Origin: Glaciimonas sp. PCH181
Lineage (GTDB): Bacteria > Pseudomonadota > Gammaproteobacteria > Burkholderiales > Burkholderiaceae_D
DNA length: 64,000 nucleotides
Assembly (NCBI RefSeq): GCF_003056055.1
Contig: NZ_PYFP01000002.1
Location: 1,488,001 to 1,552,000, forward strand
Direction of reading: 5' to 3'
The notes under the pieces were generated by a model. It saw nothing but the letters and a program-made list of their open reading frames with translations. It was not told the origin of the DNA and did no database searches. Each line of letters starts with the position of its first letter. The stretch's first letter is position 1. The translations under genes and the position numbers were made by a program. Of the stretch, positions 52,671-61,534 are shown in pieces.

Positions 52671-53489
52671 ATGACGACGTTAGCGCCACCGAAAATGCAC
52701 GCTGCTGCGCCCCGCAACGCGCTGCCGACGCCACCAAAGCAACCTATCGGGCGCACGCTGTTTTGGGGCATTTTGATAGCAATTCTGGCCGCATCCTGGA
52801 AAGGCGCGGATATGCGCCCGCTAGAATTGTTGCGTGACGGTGGCAACATGGCGACCTATGCTGCCAGCTTTTTTCCGCCCGATTTTCATGACTGGAAAAT
52901 CTATCTGGAAGAGATGCTGGTGACATTGCAGATCGCCGTCTGGGGCACTGCTTTAGCCGTTGTTTGCGCGGTGCCGTGCGGCTTATTGGCGTCATCGAAT
53001 ATCGCACCGCCCTGGATCAGTCAGCCGGTGCGCCGGTTGATGGATGCAGCGCGTGCCATTAACGAAATGGTGTTTGCAATGTTGTTTGTGGTGGCGGTCG
53101 GCTTAGGGCCATTTGCAGGCGTGTTGGCGCTATTTGTTGCCACAACCGGTACGCTGTCCAAGTTGTTTTCTGAGGCGGTTGAAGCTATTGATCCACAGCC
53201 AGTCGAAGGCATCCGCGCCACTGGCGCACATGCCCTCGAAGAGATCGTCTTCGGCGTATTGCCACAGGTCTTACCGTTGTGGATTTCTTACGTGCTGTAT
53301 CGTTTCGAGGCAAACGTGCGTTCTGCAACGGTGGTCGGCATGGTCGGCGCGGGCGGCATCGGCGTGATTTTATGGGAAGTGATTCGCAGCTTTGAATACG
53401 CGCAGACTTGTGGCGTATTACTGATGATTGTGGTGACGGTCACGGTGATCGATCTGGCATCTTCAAGGCTACGAAAGTTATTCATTTAG
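52671..53489 (+). CDS. phnE: Phosphonate ABC transporter permease PhnE
   Basis: The 272-residue inner-membrane permease with about six hydrophobic segments and the ATPase-docking loop [20 protein letters not shown]. It lies directly after phnD, and a strong terminator 54 bases after its stop closes the phnCDE unit. Only one permease gene is present; some bacteria have two. Confidence 0.94.
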   Translation: MTTLAPPKMHAAAPRNALPTPPKQPIGRTLFWGILIAILAASWKGADMRPLELLRDGGNMATYAASFFPPDFHDWKIYLEEMLVTLQIAVWGTALAVVCAVPCGLLASSNIAPPWISQPVRRLMDAARAINEMVFAMLFVVAVGLGPFAGVLALFVATTGTLSKLFSEAVEAIDPQPVEGIRATGAHALEEIVFGVLPQVLPLWISYVLYRFEANVRSATVVGMVGAGGIGVILWEVIRSFEYAQTCGVLLMIVVTVTVIDLASSRLRKLFI

Positions 53490-53542
53490 GTTTTATCGCG
53501 CCCATTTTTTGCGGGATATGGTTGCAACGGTTTCAGGGTGAT

Positions 53543-53568
53543 AGTCGGGCTTAGGCCCGACTTTTTTT
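53543..53568 (+). terminator. Terminator after phnE
   Basis: AGTCGGGC / GCCCGACT with loop TTAG, followed by T7. It separates phnCDE from the acetyltransferase gene. Confidence 0.87.
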
Positions 53569-53622
53569 CATAAACTGATATTCTGGACGCCTACAGTTTT
53601 CCTTCATCGGGCTTCCCATACT

Positions 53623-54123
53623 ATGACATCCTCATCGACAAATTCCCCGTATTCACCCGCCATTTCAGTACGTCTTGCGACTATAGACGATGCTGCAGCG
53701 TTAGTAGTTTTGCTTGCCGAAATGGATGAAATCGAAGAAATTGATGCGCTGCCGCCAGATGCGGTGCGTCTCACGGCTGACGGTGCACGCCAAATTATGA
53801 CGCGCATGGCCGACTATCCGGATTTTCGCGTATTTCTGGTGCTGGCCGATGATCTCGTCGTCGGTACGTTTAGTTTATTGATCTTTAGCAGTCTGGCTCA
53901 CGACGGCAGTCAGCAAGCCGTATTGGATGCGGTGGTCATCAGTCGCCAATGCCGCGGGCAGGGGATAGGCGGCGTGATGTTGGATCATGCGTGCAAATTG
54001 GCGGATGATGCGGGATGCTACAAAATTGCGCTGTCATCGAATCTGAAGCGGATGGATGCGCATCGGTTTTATGAAACTTATGGCTTTGCGCAGCATGGGG
54101 TTAGTTTTTCGCTGCCGCTGTAA
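53623..54123 (+). CDS. GNAT family N-acetyltransferase
   Basis: A 166-residue protein with the GNAT fold. The acetyl-CoA loop is CRGQGIGGVMLDHA, followed by the C-terminal RMDAHRFYETYGF motif. It lies among phosphonate genes, where PhnO (aminoalkylphosphonate acetyltransferase) would be expected, but the terminator upstream separates it from phnCDE, and similarity to PhnO is not decisive. I keep the substrate open. Confidence 0.82.
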   Translation: MTSSSTNSPYSPAISVRLATIDDAAALVVLLAEMDEIEEIDALPPDAVRLTADGARQIMTRMADYPDFRVFLVLADDLVVGTFSLLIFSSLAHDGSQQAVLDAVVISRQCRGQGIGGVMLDHACKLADDAGCYKIALSSNLKRMDAHRFYETYGFAQHGVSFSLPL

Positions 54124-54233
54124 GGTTGCATGCTTCTCGTTTCTTAGCAGAAATAGGGCAGGAATGACTATTTTCCGAGGACAAAAATACGGTAAATTGT
54201 CAGGCATCCTAACCGCAACTGAAAGCCGCACTT

Positions 54234-55061
54234 ATGCCATCCGACCTTCACTCCCTCACTTCCGCCGACGGCGCGCAACTTTCTGTGTCATTGCATGGCG
54301 CGCATGTCTGCTCATGGCGTACACCGGACGGTGTTGAACGCCTATTCCTCAGCCCTCTGACGAAGTGGGATGGACATGCAGCAATTCGCGGTGGGATTCC
54401 CGTTGTATTTCCGCAATTTTCCAGCCGTGGGCCGTTGCCGAAACATGGCTTCGCACGGAATACACAATGGGCGTTGATCGCTTCGGAAGTACGTACAAAT
54501 GGCGAGGGATTTATACATCTGACGATGCAGGATTCAACCGAATCGCGACTGCAATTTCCGCATAAATTCACACTCGATCTGCATCTCACTTTTTCTGGCA
54601 CATCTTTGGACACGGCATTATTTGTCACCAATACTGGCGCGCAAGCTTTCGATTTTACCTGCGCTTTGCATACGTATTTATCCACGCAGATTGCACAGGC
54701 GGCGATCCATGGACTGGCGCAATCGCGTTATGAAAATAGCTTGGGAGATAGCGCGTTGCAGTTCGATAGCAATCGCTTGCTACACATCAATGCGGAAGTC
54801 GATAGCCTGTTTTTTCAGGTCAATACGCCGGTTGCGTTAATCAGCGATAACAGCAAGATGACGATGCAACAAGTCGGTTTTTCTGATGTTGTCGTCTGGA
54901 ATCCGTGGAGCGAAGGCAGTGCGGCGATTGCTGACCTGGAAGATGATGCTTATCAACATTTTGTCTGTATCGAATCTGCTGCGGTTGAACAGCCTGTGAC
55001 ACTAGGCGCAGGCCTGCAATGGCGTGGAGAGCAGCAACTTACCGTCGCTAATGTCTTATAG
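54234..55061 (+). CDS. D-hexose-6-phosphate mutarotase (YeaD-like)
   Basis: A 275-residue aldose-1-epimerase-fold protein. The active-site region KHGFARNTQWAL and the late WNPWSEGSAAIADLEDDAYQHFVCIE fit the YeaD family, which interconverts anomers of hexose 6-phosphates. Its end overlaps the convergent phnN-fusion gene by 6 bp. There is no evident link to phosphonate use. Confidence 0.88.
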   Translation: MPSDLHSLTSADGAQLSVSLHGAHVCSWRTPDGVERLFLSPLTKWDGHAAIRGGIPVVFPQFSSRGPLPKHGFARNTQWALIASEVRTNGEGFIHLTMQDSTESRLQFPHKFTLDLHLTFSGTSLDTALFVTNTGAQAFDFTCALHTYLSTQIAQAAIHGLAQSRYENSLGDSALQFDSNRLLHINAEVDSLFFQVNTPVALISDNSKMTMQQVGFSDVVVWNPWSEGSAAIADLEDDAYQHFVCIESAAVEQPVTLGAGLQWRGEQQLTVANVL

Positions 55062-56399
55062 CGACAGGTCGCCCGGCTGAAAAATATTCAGTAGTTGACG
55101 GCCTGCAACCTCAATTGCGCCGCTGTTATCGATGTGCGTGATGCCTTCTATTTCCTGCGGATTGAATTCTTCGCTGCGTAGCAAACGCTGTTCCAGCGCC
55201 GTGCCGTTTTCGCGTTGTCTGCTTTCAATGCGTTGACGGATTAATTCAGCATCGGCGGAGATCCAGATGATCTCCGCCTGCGGAAATAACTGACGCAATT
55301 GCGGTATAAATTCTCGTGATCCGTTGACGACGACGTTGCAACCGGATTTTAAGGTTGCCTCTATCTCGCGACGAATACCGTAATGGGTGTCATGCGCTTG
55401 CCAGGCCATACTGAAATGACCGGCCTGCGAGTACTGCAAAAATTCTTCTTGGGTGAGCACTTCATGGCTCTCGCTGGCATGCGCCGCGCGCGTGATACAG
55501 CGGGTCGCAAACACGAGTCCGGTATCGTCCGACAGCTGCGTCTGCACCCATTGCAATAGCGCATCTTTTCCCACACCTGAAGGACCTACGACAAAAAATA
55601 AACGTCCTGAATAGGGAAGAGGTGAAGTGTGATCGCTCTGTAGATCGGGTCGATTCAAAAAGGGAAAATGCCGCAAGATCGTCATCGGTTCCCCGGGCGC
55701 TCGTTCTTTAAAAATCGTCAGGCCGTCGATGATCAATGGGGTTGTTAAGGCTTGCGAAAAACATACTTCCGCAGCATGGCGAATGACGTCCACAGTGTCG
55801 GCATCAAGTTTTGTCAATGCATCGGTCAGGGTTAAGTGGAAGCGATACTCCTCCTCTGTGTAGGGATAACCCCACTCTGCTAAGAGGATTTCCTGGCGTG
55901 ACGTTAATGCTGTTTTACGACGTTTGGATAACTCCGCCGCCGACGGCGCGGCGCGCAGTAAATCGAAATAGCGTACGCAGCGAGTTGCCAATGCACTGAT
56001 GCGATCTTTGGTTGGTTGATCCGTTGTTTGAAGCGCCAAAAATTGGCCTAGCGGCTGAATGCTGACTGCTTTTACTTCCAGTGAGTTTTGAAGGCCGGAA
56101 AAGGCCTGCGCCATCGCGATCAAATCGCTTTCTGAAAAACCTTCAGCCAATCTAAATGGCGCTTTGAGCGTGGCATGAAATCCGTAACGGCGCGCATCGG
56201 TCGTTAGTTGGTGTAAAGCAGTCGGCGATATCTCAACGATATTTTCTTGCGGTAAAGAGGCATTGGTCGCAGCATCGCGACCCAACCAATGACTGCCTGC
56301 GCTCCACCACAGGGCGTTGGCAATTGGCGCGAAATAAAGCGCATAGCGGGGCTGTGGCCGATGATCAGATTGCGCTGGAGCTTGGTTTGTATTGGTCAT
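55056..56399 (-). CDS. phnN: Fused DUF1045 (2H phosphoesterase-like) and PhnN ribose 1,5-bisphosphokinase
   Basis: This is a two-domain protein of about 447 residues. Residues about 18-245 match DUF1045, with two HxT motifs, HAT at 75-77 (FHATLKAP) and HLT at 188-190 (FHLTLTD), the hallmark of 2H phosphoesterases. Residues about 265-447 match PhnN, with the P-loop GPSGVGKD at 272-279. PhnN phosphorylates ribose 1,5-bisphosphate to PRPP, the last step after C-P lyase. The two domains are usually separate proteins. The ATG of MTNTN is chosen; a TTG seven codons upstream is possible. It is divergent from phnG. Confidence 0.88.
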   Translation of the reverse strand: MTNTNQAPAQSDHRPQPRYALYFAPIANALWWSAGSHWLGRDAATNASLPQENIVEISPTALHQLTTDARRYGFHATLKAPFRLAEGFSESDLIAMAQAFSGLQNSLEVKAVSIQPLGQFLALQTTDQPTKDRISALATRCVRYFDLLRAAPSAAELSKRRKTALTSRQEILLAEWGYPYTEEEYRFHLTLTDALTKLDADTVDVIRHAAEVCFSQALTTPLIIDGLTIFKERAPGEPMTILRHFPFLNRPDLQSDHTSPLPYSGRLFFVVGPSGVGKDALLQWVQTQLSDDTGLVFATRCITRAAHASESHEVLTQEEFLQYSQAGHFSMAWQAHDTHYGIRREIEATLKSGCNVVVNGSREFIPQLRQLFPQAEIIWISADAELIRQRIESRQRENGTALEQRLLRSEEFNPQEIEGITHIDNSGAIEVAGRQLLNIFQPGDLSL

Positions 56400-56441
56400 T
56401 AAAATGGGCGCTTCACACAATTGTCACTGCGTAAAAGAGAT

Positions 56442-56566
56442 TTCGAGAAAGTTCGAGAAAGTTCGTTTAGCTGCTAATACAAACACATGCTACCGATAAC
56501 GTTGCCTGCCCGAAAAAATGGCATATTGATGTTGCTAGCATAGCGCCATATTGTTACCGCATATTG
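56442..56566. repeat. Short direct repeats in the phnN/phnG divergent region
   Basis: The decamer TTCGAGAAAG occurs twice in tandem (56442-56461), with a partial third. CATATTG occurs three times (56522, 56547, 56560). These may be binding sites for a regulator of phnG-M; no PhnF gene is in this window. Confidence 0.4.
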
Positions 56567-56693
56567 ACATTTTTGTTGCGAGTATTTTGCCACGGATTAA
56601 CCCTGAATGCTGCCGCCATTGAGGGTAAAGCCGCTGATGCATCATTTATGTCCATGTCATCAAGCTTTAACATTCGGGTGTTCCAATAGGGTC

Positions 56694-57170
56694 ATGGAAT
56701 CTCAATCAATTGCGTCAGTTCATCAAGCCCGTGCATCCTGGATGTCGTTGTTGGCGAAAGCTCCCACCGCAGTGTTGATCGCAGCCGTCCGCGACTATAT
56801 ACAGCAGCATGGTGCGCTTCCTGCGCATGTCTGGTTACGCCGTCCAGAAATCGGTTTGGCGATGGTGCGTGCGCGTACCGGTGGCACTGGCCAACAATTC
56901 AATCTTGGCGAAATGTCCCTCACCCGTTGTGCGTTGCGCTTGCCATCCGGTCACATGGGCGTGTCTTATGTTGCCGGACGCGATGCCCAGCACGCCGAGT
57001 GGGCGGCGCTATTTGATGCGCTGCTGCAAAGCGATGCTTCAGCACAAGTCGATCAAATAGTATTGCAGCCAATTAAACAAGCCCTCGCTGCGCAAAGGGC
57101 ATTAACCGAAGCCCGTGCAGCCGTCACAAAGGTTGATTTCATGACGATGGTACGTGGAGAGAATGCATGA
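56694..57170 (+). CDS. phnG: C-P lyase subunit PhnG
   Basis: A subunit of the C-P lyase core complex (PhnGHIJ). The protein has 158 residues from MESQSIAS, the ATG with AGGG just upstream; a 29-residue extension is not supported. Blocks RRPEIGLAMVRARTGGTGQQFNLGEM and GVSYVAGRD fit PhnG. It overlaps phnH by 4 bp. Confidence 0.94.
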   Translation: MESQSIASVHQARASWMSLLAKAPTAVLIAAVRDYIQQHGALPAHVWLRRPEIGLAMVRARTGGTGQQFNLGEMSLTRCALRLPSGHMGVSYVAGRDAQHAEWAALFDALLQSDASAQVDQIVLQPIKQALAAQRALTEARAAVTKVDFMTMVRGENA

Positions 57171-57781
57171 GCGCGCTCGCAAAAAATGATCTTTTGCCGG
57201 CGTGGGACGATCCCGTACATGATTCCCAATTGACTTTCCGTGCGGTCCTGAAAGCATTATCCGAGCCGGGCCTGATACAGACCCTGTTTGTCGATATTCA
57301 AAGCCCGTCACCGCTGTTTTTGTCCACCACTGCGCTCTGTCTGGCTCTGGCCGATGCAGAGACCGCGTTATGGCTGGATCACGATGCTAACAGTGCTGCT
57401 TTGCGTGCGTATTTACGTTTTCATTGTGGCTGCCAGTTAGTTGAAGATGTGCGCGCCGCCGATTTTGTGGTCATCACCGATCCGCAACAATGGGATTGGA
57501 AAAATGCGTTAGAAAAATGTGCGGTCGGCACAATGGAATATCCAGATCGCTCGGTCACGTTATTCGTTCAGGTAACAAGCCTGATCGATGGCCCGACCCG
57601 ATTGTTAACAGGTCCTGGACTTGCGCATCAACGCCGCATTAACGTTGCTGGTTTGCCGGATGATTTCGATGCGATGTGGCAAATAAATACGCAGGGATTT
57701 CCGCTCGGTATTGACGTGGTGTTTTGCCACGGCTCCAGTATTCTCGGTTTGCCACGCACGACTAATATCGCCTCTGCATAG
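57167..57781 (+). CDS. phnH: C-P lyase subunit PhnH
   Basis: A 204-residue subunit of the C-P lyase complex. Blocks AWDDPVHDSQLTFRAVLKAL near the start and GTMEYPDRSVTLFVQV fit PhnH. The ATGA overlap with phnG couples the two. phnI follows after 60 bp. Confidence 0.93.
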   Translation: MSALAKNDLLPAWDDPVHDSQLTFRAVLKALSEPGLIQTLFVDIQSPSPLFLSTTALCLALADAETALWLDHDANSAALRAYLRFHCGCQLVEDVRAADFVVITDPQQWDWKNALEKCAVGTMEYPDRSVTLFVQVTSLIDGPTRLLTGPGLAHQRRINVAGLPDDFDAMWQINTQGFPLGIDVVFCHGSSILGLPRTTNIASA

Positions 57782-57841
57782 CCTTTATTGGCAAGTAGAA
57801 ACCAATGCAAAAATACAGCCGTTGTTTGATGGAGTAATGCC

Positions 57842-59008
57842 ATGTATGTTGCAGTAAAAGGCGGCGAAAAAGCCATCGAGGAATCCTATCTGGCCTTGGC
57901 GCGGACACGCCGTGGCGACCCGACTTTACCAGAGCTGACCGTGGCACAAATTCGCGAGCAAATGCCATTGGCCGTTGCTCGCGTGATGACCGAAGGATCG
58001 CTGTATGACCGCGATCTGGCAGCACTGGCAATCAAGCAGGCTAGCGGCGATTTGTTGGAAGCAATTTTTCTGTTGCGTGCTTACCGCACGACGTTGCCGC
58101 GTTTGTTATCGACGTTGCCTGTGGATACGGCAAAGATGGTCATCGAACGGCGTATTTCGGGCACGTTTAAAGATGTGCCGGGTGGCCAGATTCTGGGTGC
58201 GACTTACGACTATACCCAACGGTTGCTGGATTTTTCACTGGCAGCCGAAGCCACGGTGCAAGTGGCTGGCGTGACAACGCCGCCAGAAGCTGCGTCGAAG
58301 CAAGAAAACGTTTCGACGATGCCGCGTGTGCTTGATTTTTTAAATGCCGAAGGATTGATCGAGCAGGAGTTGGTGCCTGCGGGCGATCCTGCTCCCGGCG
58401 ACTTGACGCGGGAACCGTTGGCGTTCCCTGCGCAACGTGATATCCGCTTGCAAAACTTGGCGCGTGCAGACGAGGGTTTTGTTCTCGCCATGGCGTATTC
58501 GACCCAGCGCGGCTATTCAAATAGTCATCCTTTTGCAGGGGAGATACGGCACGGAAAAGTCAGCGTAGAGGTGATTCCTGAGGAACTCGGTTTTGCCATT
58601 GAAATTGGCGATCTGGAGATCACCGAATGCCAGATGGTAAATCAGTTTTCCGGTTCGCATACCGAGCCTGCGCGCTTCACGCGGGGTTACGGTTTGACCT
58701 TCGGTTACAACGAACGCAAGGCGATTGCGATGGGCTTGATGGACCGGACTTTGCGTTGTCAGGAATTGGGAGAAGAAGCTACTTCGCCGGCGCAAATGGC
58801 TGAATTCGTGTTGTACCACTCGGATAACGTGGAAGCCTCGGGCTTTTTGCAGCATTTGAAGTTGCCGCATTATGTCGACTTTCAGGCTGAACTCAATTTG
58901 ATCCGTGCTTTGCGCCGCCAAACTGCCGAAGCAGCTGACGCTTCGGCAAAAACTGATGCAACAGAGTCAGAGTCGGTATTTAATCCTGATGCACAGAAGG
59001 CGGCGTAA
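57842..59008 (+). CDS. phnI: C-P lyase subunit PhnI
   Basis: PhnI is the nucleosidase-like subunit that, with PhnG, H and L, transfers the phosphonate to the ribose of ATP with loss of adenine. The 388-residue protein starts with MYVAVKGGEKAIEESYLALA and contains RGYGLTFGYNERKAIAMGLMD. Its stop overlaps the phnJ start by one base (TAATG). A short acidic/Ala tail ends the protein. Confidence 0.95.
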   Translation: MYVAVKGGEKAIEESYLALARTRRGDPTLPELTVAQIREQMPLAVARVMTEGSLYDRDLAALAIKQASGDLLEAIFLLRAYRTTLPRLLSTLPVDTAKMVIERRISGTFKDVPGGQILGATYDYTQRLLDFSLAAEATVQVAGVTTPPEAASKQENVSTMPRVLDFLNAEGLIEQELVPAGDPAPGDLTREPLAFPAQRDIRLQNLARADEGFVLAMAYSTQRGYSNSHPFAGEIRHGKVSVEVIPEELGFAIEIGDLEITECQMVNQFSGSHTEPARFTRGYGLTFGYNERKAIAMGLMDRTLRCQELGEEATSPAQMAEFVLYHSDNVEASGFLQHLKLPHYVDFQAELNLIRALRRQTAEAADASAKTDATESESVFNPDAQKAA

Positions 59009-59949
59009 TGGAAATTCTTAATGCTCAGCACACCGATCAACAATCGTCATTGTCAGATATCCAGGCCGCGATGCAGCCAGAGGCCGGTTACAACTTCGCC
59101 TATCTGGACGAGCAGACCAAACGCATGATTCGTCGCGCTATTTTGAAAGCGGTCGCGATTCCCGGTTATCAGGTCCCTTTTGGCGGACGTGAAATGCCGC
59201 TGCCATACGGGTGGGGAACGGGCGGGATTCAAGTCACCGCTGCGGTGATCGGGCGCAATGATGTGCTAAAGGTAATTGATCAGGGTTCGGATGACACGAC
59301 CAACGCGGTAAATATCCGGCGATTTTTTCGCCGCACAACCGGTGTTGCGACGACCGAAAGAACCACCCAAGCGACCTTAATTCAGACTCGTCATAGAATT
59401 CCTGAAACACCGTTGTCGCCAGATCAGATCATGATTTATCAGGTGCCGATTCCGGAGCCGTTGCGCTGGCTGGAGCCAAGCGAACAACAGACTCGGAAGC
59501 TGCACGCCATGGCGGATTACGGTTTAATGAGTGTTGAGTTGTACGAAGACATTGCGCGCATGGGCAAGATTGCGACGGCGTACGATTACCCGGTGATAGT
59601 GAATAATCGTTACATGATGCGCCCGTCGCCGATTCCCAAATTCGATAATCCAAAATTGGATCAAAGCCCAGCGCTGCAACTATTTGGGGCCGGACGTGAA
59701 AAGCGGATTTATGCCGTACCGCCTTACACATCGGTCAAGAGCCTGGACTTTGAAGACTATCCATTTGAAATCGAAAGCTGGGATCAGTGTTGCAGTTTAT
59801 GCGGTGCTGAAAACAGTTTTCTGGATGAAATTATTGTCGACGATCACGGAGCGCGCATGTATGTTTGCAGCGATACCGATTATTGCCATCAGCGTGTTGC
59901 GACGCAATCGTCGGCGCAAGATAATAGCGCGGAGCAAGGCCTGTCATGA
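59008..59949 (+). CDS. phnJ: C-P lyase PhnJ (radical SAM)
   Basis: PhnJ cleaves the carbon-phosphorus bond of ribose-phosphonate phosphate. The 313-residue protein has Cys262, 265, 287 and 293, with the same spacing (3, 22, 6) as the cluster-binding and catalytic cysteines of E. coli PhnJ. The N-terminal GYNFAYLDEQTKRMIRRA and the FGGREMPLPYGWGTGGIQ block are intact. It overlaps phnI and phnK at both ends. Confidence 0.96.
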   Translation: MEILNAQHTDQQSSLSDIQAAMQPEAGYNFAYLDEQTKRMIRRAILKAVAIPGYQVPFGGREMPLPYGWGTGGIQVTAAVIGRNDVLKVIDQGSDDTTNAVNIRRFFRRTTGVATTERTTQATLIQTRHRIPETPLSPDQIMIYQVPIPEPLRWLEPSEQQTRKLHAMADYGLMSVELYEDIARMGKIATAYDYPVIVNNRYMMRPSPIPKFDNPKLDQSPALQLFGAGREKRIYAVPPYTSVKSLDFEDYPFEIESWDQCCSLCGAENSFLDEIIVDDHGARMYVCSDTDYCHQRVATQSSAQDNSAEQGLS

Positions 59950-60734
59950 TGTCTACTTCGCCCGTTTCACCACTATTAGCGACTGAAAATCTCAGTCATC
60001 GCTTTGGAAATTTTTTAGCCTGCGATAACATTAATCTGGAAATTTATCCCGGTGAAGTATTGGGTATCGTCGGCGAATCCGGCTCGGGAAAAAGTACTTT
60101 ATTGAATTGTCTGGCTGGTCATCAAGTGCCAAGCGAAGGGCGAGTGTTATTTTCGACCCGGCACGAAGGTATCGTCGATTTATATCAGATTAGCGAAGCA
60201 CGTCGTCGTCTGTTATCGCGCACCGATTGGGGTTTCGTTCACCAAAGCGCACGCGATGGTTTGCGCGCGAATGTTTCGGCGGGGGCAAATGTCGGTGAAC
60301 GCTTAATGGCGATTGGTTCGCGTCATTACGGCCAGATTCGCGAAGAGGCATTGCATTGGCTGGAGCGGGTAGAAATCGATGCGTCTCGTATCGATGATTT
60401 GCCGCGCCATTTCTCTGGCGGGATGCAGCAGCGCTTGCAAATTGCACGCAATCTGGTGACTAAGCCGCGCCTTATTTTTATGGATGAACCGACGGCAAGT
60501 CTGGATGTGTCCGTGCAGGCCCGTTTGCTGGATTTGCTGCGCCAGCTGGTCTCGCAATTGCATGTTGCTGCGGTAATCGTCACGCATGATTTGGCGGTTG
60601 CCAGATTGTTGGCGCATCGTTTGATGGTGATGCGCAATGGTCAGGTTGTAGAGCAGGGATTGACGGATCAAGTGCTGGATGATCCGCAGCATCCCTACAC
60701 GCAATTGCTGGTGTCGTCGGTATTACAGGCTTAG
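59946..60734 (+). CDS. phnK: C-P lyase accessory ATPase PhnK
   Basis: An ABC-type ATPase, 262 residues, that binds the C-P lyase core. Walker [14 protein letters not shown], signature FSGGMQQRLQIARN and Walker B LIFMDEPTASLDV are present. The ATG overlaps the phnJ stop (ATGA). phnL starts 8 bp later. Confidence 0.94.
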   Translation: MMSTSPVSPLLATENLSHRFGNFLACDNINLEIYPGEVLGIVGESGSGKSTLLNCLAGHQVPSEGRVLFSTRHEGIVDLYQISEARRRLLSRTDWGFVHQSARDGLRANVSAGANVGERLMAIGSRHYGQIREEALHWLERVEIDASRIDDLPRHFSGGMQQRLQIARNLVTKPRLIFMDEPTASLDVSVQARLLDLLRQLVSQLHVAAVIVTHDLAVARLLAHRLMVMRNGQVVEQGLTDQVLDDPQHPYTQLLVSSVLQA

Positions 60735-60742
60735 GAAATAAC

Positions 60743-61477
60743 ATGACGCCATTAAGACGGATTGAAGTAAGACAGCTCTCAAAAGATTTTGTGTTGCACC
60801 TGCAAGGCGGTTTGCAGATGCCGATTTTTTCGCAAGTTGATATGGATGTCGATGCTGGCGAGTGCGTGGTGATTCATGCTCCTTCCGGTGCGGGAAAAAG
60901 TACATTATTGCGCTGCCTGTATGCGAACTATCGTGCCAGCAGCGGCAGCGTGAAAATTCGGCACGCGGAGGATGTTGATACTGCGGCGTTTGATTGGGTC
61001 GATTTGGCGACTGCATCACCGCAGCAGATCCTCGCGGTACGCAAAACGACGCTGGGCTTTGTGACGCAATTTTTACGCGTGATTCCGCGTATTACTACGC
61101 TGGCATTGGTAGCCGAGCCGCTGATCGCCAAAGGTATGGACAGCGATGAGGCGCAGGATCAGGCTAAATCCTGGCTATCGCGCTTAAAAATTCCTGCCCG
61201 TTTGTGGCAAGTTCCTCCGGCGACATTTTCTGGCGGCGAGCAGCAACGGGTGAATATTGCGCGTACCTTGATCAGCGATTTTCCGATACTGTTGCTGGAT
61301 GAGCCGACTGCCTCGTTAGACGAAGGCAATCGCGATACCGTGATCGCGATGATTCAAGAAGCATGTGACCGTGGCACCGCAGTGGTTGGCATTTTCCACG
61401 ATGAATATGTCCGTCGTGCGCTGGCAACGCGCTTGTTTCCGCTAGCAGCGATACAATCGGTGGCATTGGTGGAATAA
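60743..61477 (+). CDS. phnL: C-P lyase ATPase PhnL
   Basis: An ABC-type ATPase of 244 residues, required for formation of the ribose triphosphate-phosphonate intermediate. Walker A APSGAGKSTLLRC, signature FSGGEQQRVNIART and Walker B ILLLDEPTASLDE are present. phnM follows after 57 bp. Confidence 0.94.
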   Translation: MTPLRRIEVRQLSKDFVLHLQGGLQMPIFSQVDMDVDAGECVVIHAPSGAGKSTLLRCLYANYRASSGSVKIRHAEDVDTAAFDWVDLATASPQQILAVRKTTLGFVTQFLRVIPRITTLALVAEPLIAKGMDSDEAQDQAKSWLSRLKIPARLWQVPPATFSGGEQQRVNIARTLISDFPILLLDEPTASLDEGNRDTVIAMIQEACDRGTAVVGIFHDEYVRRALATRLFPLAAIQSVALVE

Positions 61478-61534
61478 GACCGATCGCCATCGCCGGGCAT
61501 CCCTTCCGACATTCTTTAGTAAGTTTCTAACCTT

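Noticed and set aside
56400..56693. Pho box between phnN and phnG
   Set aside because: The CATATTG repeats are spaced 25 and 13 bases apart and do not match the 11-base PhoB half-site arrangement.
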